DNA of 64,000 bases. Origin: Providencia rustigianii DSM 4541. GTDB taxonomy: Bacteria; Pseudomonadota; Gammaproteobacteria; Enterobacterales; Enterobacteriaceae. Where the stretch lies: positions 125,639 to 189,638 of the forward strand of contig NZ_GG703821.1 of the NCBI RefSeq assembly GCF_000156395.1. The letters are read 5' to 3'. The notes under the pieces were generated by a model. It was not told the DNA's origin and did no database searches. It saw nothing but the letters and a program-made list of their open reading frames with translations. The position numbers and the translations under genes are program-made. This document shows positions 1-8,408 of the stretch, piece after piece (position 1 is the first letter of the stretch; each line of letters opens with the position of its first letter).

Positions 1-70
1 AAGTAGCTCGTGAAAAATTATTCTGATACCATTCGCTCGATTTTTGTTCAGAGATACATAGGAGAAGCAA

Positions 71-877
71 ATGCCCTCTCGAACGATGAGGACAAACGCC
101 GTCTTCGCTTTCTTATTTTTACTTTTATTTTCGAGTCTCAGTTTTGGCTCAACCAGTACTAGTACGATGCTGAAAAAAGACTTTGCACTGAAGCAAGCGC
201 AAAGTACAAATCAAGCACAAACACCATTGCCTGATTTGCGTAAATACCCGTCTGGTACTGCACGTAAGAAAGCGTTTTTAAAAACGGTTGTCCCTGTGAT
301 TGAAAAAGTCAATCAACAGATCATGGAAGAACGTAACTGGCTACTGTCAGTACGTACAAATGCCAAATGGAGCGCACAAGAACTACGTCGCCTGACTCAG
401 ATCTGTGATAGCTATGGCATTAACTGCAGCAACCCAAAACGTATTAATTGGGATAAACTGTTAAGTCGTGTTGATATCATGCCAACACATTTAGTTGCGA
501 CACAAGCAGCAACAGAGTCTGGTTGGGGTACATCTCAGCTTGCTCAACAAAATGGAAATTTATTTGGGATGCGCTGTGGTAGCGGCTGTCAGACCAAGAA
601 AGGAAAGATTAAAGGCTATTCAACGTACTCTTCAGTGGAAGAGACAGTAACAGCCTATATGAAGAACATGAATACCCATAATGCGTATGAGTCATTACGT
701 CATTCACGCGCTAAGCAGCGTAAATCGCAAGATGAGCTAGACTCAGTCAAGCTGATTAATGACATGAAAGGGTACTCAGAATTAGGTTCGTCATATAACC
801 GCTATCTGAAAGAGATGTACGCGAGCAACGAAGAATTGATTACACAAGCTCAAAAAAGAGCAGCGACTCGCAGTTAA
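71..877 (+). CDS. bax: Bax-like glucosaminidase (peptidoglycan hydrolase family)
   Basis: This 268-residue exported protein belongs to the Bax family, whose mannosyl-glycoprotein endo-beta-N-acetylglucosaminidase-type fold cleaves the glycan backbone of murein or related polymers. A basic start followed by a hydrophobic stretch (about residues 9-26) is a signal peptide or anchor. The glucosaminidase domain occupies roughly residues 120-255. It carries the family motif ATESGWGTSQ with the likely catalytic Glu149, followed by QNGNLFG. Length matches E. coli Bax (about 274 aa). The start is supported by AGGAGA eight bases upstream. A strong terminator follows, so it is probably a single-gene unit. 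The next genes downstream modify peptidoglycan by O-acetylation, so the neighbourhood is wall-related. The exact substrate of Bax is not established. Confidence 0.88.
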   Translation: MPSRTMRTNAVFAFLFLLLFSSLSFGSTSTSTMLKKDFALKQAQSTNQAQTPLPDLRKYPSGTARKKAFLKTVVPVIEKVNQQIMEERNWLLSVRTNAKWSAQELRRLTQICDSYGINCSNPKRINWDKLLSRVDIMPTHLVATQAATESGWGTSQLAQQNGNLFGMRCGSGCQTKKGKIKGYSTYSSVEETVTAYMKNMNTHNAYESLRHSRAKQRKSQDELDSVKLINDMKGYSELGSSYNRYLKEMYASNEELITQAQKRAATRS

Positions 878-907
878 TTTGTATCAACACACCAGGTACA
901 ACAATAT

Positions 908-940
908 AAAAATCCACTTTTTCGGAAGTGGATTTTTTTT
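908..940 (+). terminator. Rho-independent terminator after bax
   Basis: A 10-bp stem (AAATCCACTT / AAGTGGATTT) around a short TTCGG-containing loop is followed by a run of eight T residues. It lies 30 bases after the bax stop codon. Confidence 0.88.
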
Positions 941-1266
941 GCAGTTTTTCTCATCCACTCGAAATATGACAACCCACCCCACCCCAGCTATACTTCTTAG
1001 ACTTTGAATCTTGAATCTTGAATCTTGAATCGTTTATTTTTCTTTTCATCCTCCGTTTTACTCTAAATAATTCGGATTTTAGGTAGGCGGCAAGAGAAGA
1101 TATCTCTAGGAGCATACATAAGTATGTGACTAGAGTAGCTGAGCGTAGCCAACACCCCTAGAATTCGAAGTATGACGAGTAAATTGAAATATGACGAAAT
1201 TCCGATTGCATAGGGGAAAAGAATAAATATTATGGTGCACCATAACAATTAACATCTGAGTCTATT
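941..1266. other. Intergenic region without a supported gene; heptamer repeat at 1006-1031
   Basis: The gap between the bax terminator and the O-acetylation cluster has no gene I can support. It contains 3.7 head-to-tail copies of GAATCTT (1006-1031). A 61-codon minus-strand reading frame (1063-1248) has no recognisable motif and I do not call it. The promoter of the downstream cluster should lie here, but no convincing -35/-10 pair stands out. Confidence 0.6.
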
Positions 1267-2685
1267 ATGAATTTTTTCTCATTTGAGTTTCTTGGCTCGT
1301 TTTTGGTTTTTTTTCTTATTTATTGGGGCTGCCAACCCAGCGCAAAATTACAAAATGGGTTGCTAATCACCGCTAGCTATTTTTTTGTTTATTCCTTTAG
1401 CCCTGATTTTGCTTATATTCTATTTGGCTACACATTATTTATCTATTTACTAACCAATTGGGCAACCGTTTGGTTATCCAATCGCTGGATTTACACCCTT
1501 TTAGGTATTGCCATCATTGGCTGCTTTACCGCATTTAAATACTATTCTTTCTTTCAAGAAACCATACAACAGACTCTCGATAAATTTGGATTCAGTGTTG
1601 GGTTACCGATCCTTGAATTATTGGCTCCGTTAGGTCTTTCTTTCTACGCATTCCATTCGGTAAGTTATACGGTGTCTGTGTGCCGTAAAGAAATTGAAAA
1701 AGCAGATTTTTTTGATGTGGTACTGTATTTGGCTTTCTTCCCAAGTATTGTGGCGGGTCCAATTAATCGCGCAAAAAACTTTCTACCACAAATTCAGACA
1801 GAAAGTCGCAACATCCTTGATTCTCGACGCGCAATTTTGCTGATTAGCTTAGCGTTGGTGAAGCTTTTTCTGTTTAGTTCTTATCTGGCTGAAAATTATG
1901 TTAACCCCGTTTTTGATGCCCCAACAGGCTATAGCGCGGGCGAAATATTAATTGCTACCTATGCCTATGCGTGGAATATCTACTTTAACTTTTCCGGTTA
2001 TACCAATCTGGTCACCGGTATTGCATTACTGTTAGGTTTCAACGTACCTCTAAACTTTAATGCCCCTTATTTAGCCACTAACTTACAAGATTTTTGGAAG
2101 CGCTGGCATATTAGTTTATCGACCTTCATTCGCGACTATGTGTATATTCCATTGGGTGGTAACCGTAAGGGATTTACCCGAATGAACATTAACGCATTCT
2201 TAGCCATGGTGATTTCGGGTTTATGGCACGGTGCAGCAATGACGTTTGTTGTATGGGGAGCTATTCACGGTTTAGGGATTGTATTCCTGAGTCTTAAGAA
2301 TTTCTGCATGCAAAAGCTAGGTTGGAATTGGTCGCTACCAAATCAAACATTATCAACTTGGTTATCACGTATTATTACGTTTCATTTTGTCTGTTTTGCT
2401 TGGATATTTTTCCGTAGCCCGTCCTTCGATGATGCGATGGTGATGCTGAATCAATTTATTGAACCCGGATTTATCGCCTCGATTAGCGCTAACCTTGGAT
2501 TACTGATCCCATTTTGGCTATTGTTCCTTGCCTATCCTTATTTTGTTCAAGGCTACCAATATGTTGCCAAAAAACATCAAGATATCGCTTGGTATTATTA
2601 CCCTATCCCATTAGCCATTGTTCTGACTATTATGTTTATGCTTTCACCTTCAGGCATGCCAGGATTTATCTATGCTAACTTCTGA
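1267..2685 (+). CDS. MBOAT-family membrane O-acyltransferase, PatA-like
   Basis: This 472-residue polytopic membrane protein belongs to the membrane-bound O-acyltransferase (MBOAT/AlgI) family. In PatA-type systems such a protein moves acetyl groups from a cytoplasmic donor across the inner membrane for transfer to peptidoglycan. About ten hydrophobic segments are visible. The family signature is present: a conserved segment at 277-299 (FWKRWHISLS... with His281) and the invariant His321 in SGLWHGAAMTF. It overlaps the next gene by 14 bases, indicating translational coupling. Two SGNH-type proteins follow, reproducing the PatA-PatB-esterase layout known from Gram-negative O-acetylating bacteria, including Providencia and Proteus. 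Alginate acetylation is less likely because no alginate genes are nearby. Confidence 0.82.
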   Translation: MNFFSFEFLGSFLVFFLIYWGCQPSAKLQNGLLITASYFFVYSFSPDFAYILFGYTLFIYLLTNWATVWLSNRWIYTLLGIAIIGCFTAFKYYSFFQETIQQTLDKFGFSVGLPILELLAPLGLSFYAFHSVSYTVSVCRKEIEKADFFDVVLYLAFFPSIVAGPINRAKNFLPQIQTESRNILDSRRAILLISLALVKLFLFSSYLAENYVNPVFDAPTGYSAGEILIATYAYAWNIYFNFSGYTNLVTGIALLLGFNVPLNFNAPYLATNLQDFWKRWHISLSTFIRDYVYIPLGGNRKGFTRMNINAFLAMVISGLWHGAAMTFVVWGAIHGLGIVFLSLKNFCMQKLGWNWSLPNQTLSTWLSRIITFHFVCFAWIFFRSPSFDDAMVMLNQFIEPGFIASISANLGLLIPFWLLFLAYPYFVQGYQYVAKKHQDIAWYYYPIPLAIVLTIMFMLSPSGMPGFIYANF

Positions 2686-3856
2686 GTTTAAAAATAACCT
2701 GAAAAAAACAGGGAAAGTCCTTTTTATCGTCCTTATTACGGGCTTGCTATTGATTTGGTTGAACCAAAGCTCACTGGAACGATTCTGGCAGCAAAAGTAC
2801 CATCAAGATACCCCATGGTCGAAAATGATGGGCAATCCCGTTTGGGACTACGGCAGCGCGTTACACGATGGGGTGCAAGAAGCGGGGCTCACTTTTGCCT
2901 ATCACGCTTCTGGACAAAAAGCCGTAGACGATAAACAAGCCGCTCAAATAGCTGACAGTAATGACGCGTTAAAATTTCCTGATGATTTCCGGGTTGGGCT
3001 ACACTTTGTTAACGGCTATATCTACCCAGCCGAAAGTTTATCAGTGACGTTTCCAGAATTACTAAAACGGCCACAAGCACGAGCCAAGAATTCAACACGC
3101 GCTTTCGCTGGGGTCAATCTGGCGAGTCCAGAAGGACCGATTACCCCAAAACATATCGCTAAGATTACTGCGGGAGATCAAGTGCTATTTGCAGGGGACT
3201 CCATGATGCAGGGTATCGCTCCCCATGTTAAAAACATGCTATTGAAAAAGTATAATATAGACAGCATTAACTTGAGTAAGCAGAGTACGGGTCTTGCCTA
3301 CCCGCGTTTCTTTAACTGGCCAGAAACTATCGCCAAAGCGTTAAATGATAATCCCAATATTAAGGTGTTAGTGGTCTTTTTAGGGCCTAATGACCCATGG
3401 GATATGCCGCCGCAGACAGGCTATAAGTATGTGAAGTTCAAGAGTGAAGAGTGGGAGCAAGTGTACCGCTCGCGCATCAATGATATATTAGCCACCGCTC
3501 GCCAACATAACGTCGATGTTATTTGGGTCGGTCCGCCGAATATGCGTAAAAATAACCTGTCCGATGGCATGAAGTTCCTACGCAGTCTTTATCAGTCCGA
3601 AGTCGAAAAGTATGGCGAAATGTACATTTCTGCCAACGATGTCTTTAAGTATAAAAATGACGACTATTCTGACTATATTGGTGATGGCAGCAATGCTATA
3701 AAATTGCGCAGTGGTGATGGGATCCATTTCAGTGGTAAAGGGCAACAAATGATTGCCGAACGTGTATTTTCACTGATCCATTTCGAAGAGGGAGACAAGG
3801 AGCCTCATGAAACTGAACAACTTGCGTCAAGCCAAGAGCAAGCTACTCTCGACTAG
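2672..3856 (+). CDS. SGNH/DUF459-type periplasmic O-acetyltransferase or esterase, PatB-like
   Basis: This 394-residue protein has one N-terminal membrane anchor (about residues 15-30) and a periplasmic SGNH-fold domain. The catalytic blocks are visible: GDS with Ser177 (FAGDSMMQG), an Asn in LGPND (block III position, about 240), and the Asp-His pair in SGDGIHFS (Asp349, His352). This pattern matches the DUF459/SGNH proteins that accompany MBOAT carriers and place acetyl groups on muramic acid. The start overlaps the MBOAT gene, and its own end overlaps the next gene by 50 bases, so the three genes are likely one transcript. Whether this protein or the following one is the acetyltransferase, the other being the esterase, cannot be decided from motifs alone. 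Confidence 0.75.
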   Translation: MLTSEFKNNLKKTGKVLFIVLITGLLLIWLNQSSLERFWQQKYHQDTPWSKMMGNPVWDYGSALHDGVQEAGLTFAYHASGQKAVDDKQAAQIADSNDALKFPDDFRVGLHFVNGYIYPAESLSVTFPELLKRPQARAKNSTRAFAGVNLASPEGPITPKHIAKITAGDQVLFAGDSMMQGIAPHVKNMLLKKYNIDSINLSKQSTGLAYPRFFNWPETIAKALNDNPNIKVLVVFLGPNDPWDMPPQTGYKYVKFKSEEWEQVYRSRINDILATARQHNVDVIWVGPPNMRKNNLSDGMKFLRSLYQSEVEKYGEMYISANDVFKYKNDDYSDYIGDGSNAIKLRSGDGIHFSGKGQQMIAERVFSLIHFEEGDKEPHETEQLASSQEQATLD

Positions 3857-5033
3857 CGTCGTCACGTTGTTGGCATTAGGTTTAATCTCTTGCCAAACGC
3901 CTGACAATCAACGTGGTAAAACCTCACAACCAAAATGGTCTGCATCTACAGAGCAAGGGCAATTGGTGAATAATGGGGAACCCAATCTGGGTCTTTTGGC
4001 GTCTAAATTACGCCAAGGTAGCCAACAAGTGCATATCGTTCAAATCGGCGATTCGCACACAGCGGCAGATTTTTTCAGCGGGGAGTTACGCACATTATTT
4101 CAGCAACGCTATGGTGATGCGGGGCCAGGATTTGTACCGCCTATTTCGGTACCCGGCCAACGTACTGCCACGATTAATCGGGTGAGTGATAAAGCTGATT
4201 GGACACTCGCATCGAGTCGCAAAGATGAGCGATTTGACTACCCTCTGGGTGGGTTGATTGCCGAGCCACACTCCAATAGCAGCAATGTACAGTTAAAACC
4301 ATTGCAACCAGTACAGAACAGTTACCGTCTACAAGCGCTTTATCAGAGTTCGGCAAATAGCCAGATGAAGGTATCACCGTCGTCGTCATCCATGGTGACA
4401 TTACCTGCGACCGGTAATAATTGGCAATTTTCGGCACCAGTGAATACACAGTTACCCTCTCAAGTATCAATGAGCCAACAAGGTAACCTGAAAGTCGGTG
4501 GATGGTTAGTGCGTTCAAACAAGCCGGGAGTCATGTTATCTGCGGTAGGGTTAAATGGTGCCACCATCAATATGTTGGATAAATGGCAATCTCAATGGAG
4601 TGCCACATTAGCTGAAATATCTCCTGACATGGTGATTTTAGCTTTCGGTACCAATGAAGCCTTTAACGATACATTGAACTTGACGGCTTATGAGCAGAGC
4701 CTCAGAGAGAAAATTCGTCAAATTCGCCAGCAAATGCCGAATGCGGTGATTATGTTAGTGGGGCCAAGCGACTCAATTAAGTTTAGTAGCGCCGCAGGCT
4801 GTACAGCACAAATGCCTGTGAATTTGATGAATGTTATCCGCATTCAAAAAGCGGTTGCAGCTCAAGAGCACACACTATTTTGGGATTGGCAGGCCTACAT
4901 GGGCGGTCCTTGCTCTATTCGTTCGTGGGCAGCCCAAGGTTTAGCGCGCCCAGACAATGTGCATTTCTCTGCGGATGGCTATAAGAAAAGCGCTCAGGCT
5001 CTTTACAGCCAGTTTAATCAGATGTTGAAGTAA
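3807..5033 (+). CDS. SGNH/GDSL hydrolase lipoprotein (peptidoglycan O-acetyl esterase or transferase candidate)
   Basis: This 408-residue lipoprotein has a lipobox LISC with Cys29 after a hydrophobic signal sequence, so it should be membrane-tethered and face the periplasm. SGNH catalytic elements are present: Ser83 in IGDSHTAADFF, GTNE in FGTNEAF (block III), and Asp383/His386 in PDNVHFSADGY. Its start is inside the preceding gene (50-base overlap) but is supported by AAGGAG four bases upstream. In PatA/PatB systems the third gene is usually an O-acetylpeptidoglycan esterase (Ape1/PacA type) that removes the acetyl block so that lytic enzymes can act. That is the favoured reading, with a second acetyltransferase as the alternative. 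Confidence 0.75.
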   Translation: MKLNNLRQAKSKLLSTSVVTLLALGLISCQTPDNQRGKTSQPKWSASTEQGQLVNNGEPNLGLLASKLRQGSQQVHIVQIGDSHTAADFFSGELRTLFQQRYGDAGPGFVPPISVPGQRTATINRVSDKADWTLASSRKDERFDYPLGGLIAEPHSNSSNVQLKPLQPVQNSYRLQALYQSSANSQMKVSPSSSSMVTLPATGNNWQFSAPVNTQLPSQVSMSQQGNLKVGGWLVRSNKPGVMLSAVGLNGATINMLDKWQSQWSATLAEISPDMVILAFGTNEAFNDTLNLTAYEQSLREKIRQIRQQMPNAVIMLVGPSDSIKFSSAAGCTAQMPVNLMNVIRIQKAVAAQEHTLFWDWQAYMGGPCSIRSWAAQGLARPDNVHFSADGYKKSAQALYSQFNQMLK

Positions 5034-5073
5034 TGAATAAAGCTCGTATTGTGTGAGCAGCAGTCAAAACTAC

Positions 5074-5106
5074 AAAAGCCAGCTTATCGAAATAAGCTGG
5101 CTTTTT
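5074..5106. terminator. Bidirectional terminator between the O-acetylation cluster and gntU
   Basis: The stem AAAGCCAGCTTAT / ATAAGCTGGCTTT encloses a CGAA-type loop. It is flanked by A residues on the left and T residues on the right, so it can stop transcription from both convergent units. Confidence 0.85.
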
Positions 5107-5133
5107 CTTTTGAGTGGAGCTGAGGAAGAAAAC

Positions 5134-6492
5134 TTACAGGAAGCTAAAGAAAACCATCCCAACAATGGCACCCGTGGTACCTAGAATAGTTTCCATTACA
5201 GACCATGTTTTCAGCGTTTGAGCTTCTGTTGCGCCCGTAAATTTACCGAATAGCCAGAAACCGGAGTCGTTCACATGGCTCAGAATTAATGAACCACCGG
5301 AGATACAGATAGATAGCGCTGCCAATTGAGCTCCGGAATAGCCCAGTTCACCGATAACAGGCAAGACTAAGCCAACCGTCGTTAAACATGCCACCGTAGC
5401 AGAACCTTGGATCACACGAACCGCACCCGCTAAGACAAAGCACGCAACAGCAATTGGCAAGCCAGCGCCAATCAAAGAGTCGCCTAATGCAGGACCAACA
5501 CCAGAATCAACCAACACTTGCTTGAATACGCCACCAGCACCGGTCACCAACAGGATAATACCCGCGGGTTGAATTGCCGCAGAACATACCGCCATCACAC
5601 GCTCTTTATCCATGCCGTAACGGAAACCGAGACCATAAATTGCCAGTAAACAAGCGAGTAATAATGCGGTGAATGGGTGACCAATAAATTCTAACCAATG
5701 TTCTACGTTAGAGCCTTTTTCAACAAAGTGGGTACCAATGGTTTTTAATCCCACTAACAGCAGCGGGAACAGCACTAAACTTAAGCTGAATGCAAAGCTT
5801 GGTACTTTACCGTTAGCTGCTTGAGGTGCTTCGTAGTCAGCCGGAATATCGATATGGACGAATTTGCTGATAAAGTTACCAAACAGTGGTCCGGCTAAAA
5901 TCATACCTGGGATAGCTGCACATAAACCAATCAGGATCATCCAACCGTAATCAGCGCCCATTTGTGATGCAACTAGCATCGGTGTAGGACCCGGTAATAA
6001 GAATGCTGCCGCAGCGGCAACACCTGCAAATAGAGGAATAGCTAAACGAACCACGTTATGACCAGTACGGTTTGCTACCGCAAAGACCACCCCAATCAAC
6101 AATACGATCGCAACGTCAAAAAACAGAGGCAATGCACAAATCAAACCTGCCACGCCCACAGCGTAATGCGCTCGCTTTTCACCAAAAGCTGTCAGTAACT
6201 TATGTGCCACCTGATCCAACGCACCAGTTTCATGCAAGATTTTCCCGAACATGGCACCTAGAGCGACAACTATCGCTAAGAAACCAAGTGTTCCCGCCAT
6301 TCCTTTTTGCATAGTTGCGGTGATATCTTGGATTGGCATCCCAGAAAATAATCCAGCGCCAATGGATACAATCATTAATGCCACGAACGCATGTAAGCGG
6401 GCATACATTACTAAGAATAATAGTAAGACTACCGAGCCAACAGCGGTCAGTACTAACGTAAGGGTACTTAATGTTTCTACAGGAGCATTCAT
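5134..6492 (-). CDS. gntU: Gluconate:H+ symporter GntU (GntP family)
   Basis: This 452-residue inner-membrane permease with about 12-14 hydrophobic segments is closely similar along its whole length to E. coli GntU, the low-affinity gluconate importer. Visible family signatures are GAMFGKILHETGA near residue 85, LPLFFDVAIVLL near 120 and the highly conserved C-terminal GFWLFGKFTGATEAQTLKTW. The start codon overlaps the gntK stop (ATGA, 4 bases), so translation is coupled and the two form an operon. Expression should be controlled by GntR through the tandem operators upstream of gntK. Confidence 0.93.
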   Translation of the reverse strand: MNAPVETLSTLTLVLTAVGSVVLLLFLVMYARLHAFVALMIVSIGAGLFSGMPIQDITATMQKGMAGTLGFLAIVVALGAMFGKILHETGALDQVAHKLLTAFGEKRAHYAVGVAGLICALPLFFDVAIVLLIGVVFAVANRTGHNVVRLAIPLFAGVAAAAAFLLPGPTPMLVASQMGADYGWMILIGLCAAIPGMILAGPLFGNFISKFVHIDIPADYEAPQAANGKVPSFAFSLSLVLFPLLLVGLKTIGTHFVEKGSNVEHWLEFIGHPFTALLLACLLAIYGLGFRYGMDKERVMAVCSAAIQPAGIILLVTGAGGVFKQVLVDSGVGPALGDSLIGAGLPIAVACFVLAGAVRVIQGSATVACLTTVGLVLPVIGELGYSGAQLAALSICISGGSLILSHVNDSGFWLFGKFTGATEAQTLKTWSVMETILGTTGAIVGMVFFSFL

Positions 6493-7031
6493 ACCTTATC
6501 CCCAGCCATGATTTGACGAATAGTTGAGCACGTATTATCGATGACTACATCCAAAGATGGACGAATATCAATCGCATACGCATCAGTTTCTTGTTCATTT
6601 GGTTCTTGTAATGCCTCAAACTGTGATTTCAACATTTCTGGTTTGAAGAAATGACCACGACGCGCTCTCAAACGCTCTTCAATCACTATTGCATCCCCTT
6701 TCAAGTAGATGAAATAGAGATTTTTATTATCGTTTCTAAGAATATCGCGGTAGCTTTTTTTCAAAGCAGAACAAACTACTAATGAAATTTGATTCGTTCT
6801 TTGCATAGCAAAAATTGCACCGTTCAGTGCTTCTAACCAAGGGCGACGGTCATCATCATTCAGCGCGTGTCCTGATGCCATTTTCATAATATTAGCTTTA
6901 GGGTGTAAAAAATCCCCATCAAGAAAAGCAGCTTGTAGCTGCTGAGCAACGCCGCTAGCGACTGCTGATTTGCCGCTACCCGATACCCCCATTAGGACAA
7001 ATGTATAGTTTTGATTTTGGGTATCACTCAT
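6489..7031 (-). CDS. gntK: Gluconokinase GntK
   Basis: This 180-residue cytoplasmic kinase phosphorylates gluconate to 6-phosphogluconate, the entry metabolite of the Entner-Doudoroff pathway (edd/eda are near 57-59 kb). The P-loop GVSGSGKS is at residues 15-22. The family motifs DGDFLHP, DDDRRPWL and ARRGHFFKPEML follow in order. Length matches E. coli GntK (175 aa). It is the first gene of a gntK-gntU unit and is preceded by two overlapping GntR operators. Confidence 0.93.
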   Translation of the reverse strand: MSDTQNQNYTFVLMGVSGSGKSAVASGVAQQLQAAFLDGDFLHPKANIMKMASGHALNDDDRRPWLEALNGAIFAMQRTNQISLVVCSALKKSYRDILRNDNKNLYFIYLKGDAIVIEERLRARRGHFFKPEMLKSQFEALQEPNEQETDAYAIDIRPSLDVVIDNTCSTIRQIMAGDKV

Positions 7032-7090
7032 AGGAATCTCCTCGGGTGTTGAAAAGAAATTATCTGAATATTTTATTAAAATTTAGGTTT

Positions 7091-7106
7091 ATGTTACCGG
7101 TAACAG
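7091..7106. promoter_or_regulatory. GntR operator 1 upstream of gntK
   Basis: ATGTTACCGGTAACAG is a near-perfect palindrome that matches the known enterobacterial GntR operator pattern, centred about 65 bases upstream of the gntK start. The same palindrome occurs in perfect form upstream of edd at 56855-56870. Confidence 0.88.
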
Positions 7107-7120
7107 GTTACGGGTAACAT
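7105..7120. promoter_or_regulatory. GntR operator 2 upstream of gntK (imperfect)
   Basis: AGGTTACGGGTAACAT shares the GTTAC...GTAAC core with operator 1 and overlaps it by two bases, a 14-bp centre-to-centre spacing. Tandem GntR sites upstream of gntK are known in E. coli. The two sites would place dimers closely on the helix. Confidence 0.75.
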
Positions 7121-7219
7121 TATCTGTATTGAGGGTTTTTTAGCAATTAGATCGGTGAAGAAAAAAGCGGAATTGTGATGATACTCGCAATAATATTTAG
7201 CTGACTCGATAGCAGCAAA

Positions 7220-8215
7220 CTAGATACTTTCACCTGTCAGTAACTTAAAACCAACATCAAACTGTTTGTGCGCTAATTTTTCTCCACGCATTCTTGCCAG
7301 CAGGACTTCAGCCGCCTTACGCCCCATTTGATCTCTAGGGGTTAAAATACTTGCTAATTTTGGCGTCATCACCTGCCCGACATCATGACCATGGAAACCT
7401 GAGATAGCTAAATCCGTCGGCACTTTGATCCCTAAACGTTGGCACTCAAAAATAGCGCCTATTGCTAAGTCATCGTTTGTGCAGAATAACCCATCCGCAT
7501 CAGGGTATTTTTCGCGACACTCTTGAAGTAATTGGGCACCTAGAGAATAAGAGGAGCTTTCCTGAGTCATTAAATTTCGAGGCGTTAATTTGGCATCTAA
7601 CATTGCCTGTTCGTAGCCTTTTAAGCGGATAATGGTTCGCTCATCCTGCCTAGCTCCCAAGTAGATAACCTTACGACAGCCTCTGGCGATCATCGCTTCG
7701 GTCATTTGGCGAGAAGCTTCATAGTTATTGATACCCACCGCCATATCAAGGCAAGGGGAAATACTGTCCATGATTTCCACCACGGGAATACCCGCTGTTT
7801 TCAACATACGCAGTGTGCGTTCTGTATGGGTACGCTCGGCCAAAATCACGCCATCAATATTATAAGAAAGTAGCGAGGTTAATCGCTCTTCTTCTTTTTC
7901 AGCACGATAACCATAGTGGGCGAGCATGGTTTGATAACCGTGGCGGTCAGTAACTGCTTCAATACCGCGGATCACTTCGGCAAACACTTGGTTGGTCAAT
8001 GAAGGTAACAATACCCCAATCGCATGACTGGTTGCATTAGAGAGAATATCTGGTGCTTTGTTCGGGATATATCCCAAATCCTCCACCGCATTAGCAATTT
8101 TTCCACGCAAAGACTCAGAAACTTGATCCGGGTTGCGTAAAAAGCGGCTCACCGTCATTTTTGTGATACCGACAAGGTCGGCAACGTCTTGCAAAGAGGG
8201 TCTTTTATTCTTCAT
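7220..8215 (-). CDS. gntR: GntR, LacI-family gluconate-responsive repressor
   Basis: This 331-residue LacI/GalR-family regulator is closely similar to E. coli GntR throughout. The N-terminal helix-turn-helix reads LQDVADLVGITKMTVSRFL (residues 6-24), followed by the hinge and a periplasmic-binding-protein-like sensor domain that binds gluconate. A longer frame exists upstream (to 8284). I use the internal ATG at 8215 because it gives MKNKRPSLQD, collinear with E. coli GntR, and exactly 331 residues. Targets are visible in the window: two sites before gntK and one before edd. It lies upstream of gntK on the same strand and probably has its own promoter. Confidence 0.92.
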   Translation of the reverse strand: MKNKRPSLQDVADLVGITKMTVSRFLRNPDQVSESLRGKIANAVEDLGYIPNKAPDILSNATSHAIGVLLPSLTNQVFAEVIRGIEAVTDRHGYQTMLAHYGYRAEKEEERLTSLLSYNIDGVILAERTHTERTLRMLKTAGIPVVEIMDSISPCLDMAVGINNYEASRQMTEAMIARGCRKVIYLGARQDERTIIRLKGYEQAMLDAKLTPRNLMTQESSSYSLGAQLLQECREKYPDADGLFCTNDDLAIGAIFECQRLGIKVPTDLAISGFHGHDVGQVMTPKLASILTPRDQMGRKAAEVLLARMRGEKLAHKQFDVGFKLLTGESI

Positions 8216-8367
8216 ATATCCCATATTTTCAATATGTACGCAGTTATCTTGCGTTATGTTCTGCGATCTGTTGGTGGATAGCAATCCCTTGTTATTGCTT
8301 TAAATCACATAAATATCGAGTTTTCCTCAAAGTAGTTGACTCTCTTCCCCGAGTTCGTTAATTTCCG

Positions 8368-8391
8368 CGTTATATAATTATAAGTATAACG
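8368..8391. promoter_or_regulatory. Predicted ModE (molybdate-responsive) box upstream of the ABC/ModD operon
   Basis: CGTTATAT, 8 bases, then GTATAACG form an interrupted palindrome with the half-sites, spacing and total length (24 bp) of the E. coli modA ModE site as I recall it (CGTTATAT-N8-ACATAACG). It ends 17 bases before the first start codon and overlaps a TATAAT hexamer (8373-8378), a position suited to repression. A second, better palindrome of the same type lies upstream of the receptor gene (12954-12981). Confidence 0.72.
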
Positions 8392-8408
8392 ATACTCAAT
8401 CATCGGCT

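Noticed and set aside
1063-1248. 61-codon minus-strand reading frame upstream of the O-acetylation cluster
   Set aside because: No recognisable motif or ribosome-binding site, and hydrophobic content of the kind expected by chance in AT-rich DNA.
4174-4518. 114-codon minus-strand frame inside the SGNH lipoprotein gene
   Set aside because: It lies entirely within a well-supported gene with catalytic motifs on the other strand.
8285-8408. Fur box expected for a siderophore-type operon
   Set aside because: I searched the promoter region for GATAATGATAATCATTATC-like sequence and found none. The palindrome present fits ModE, not Fur.
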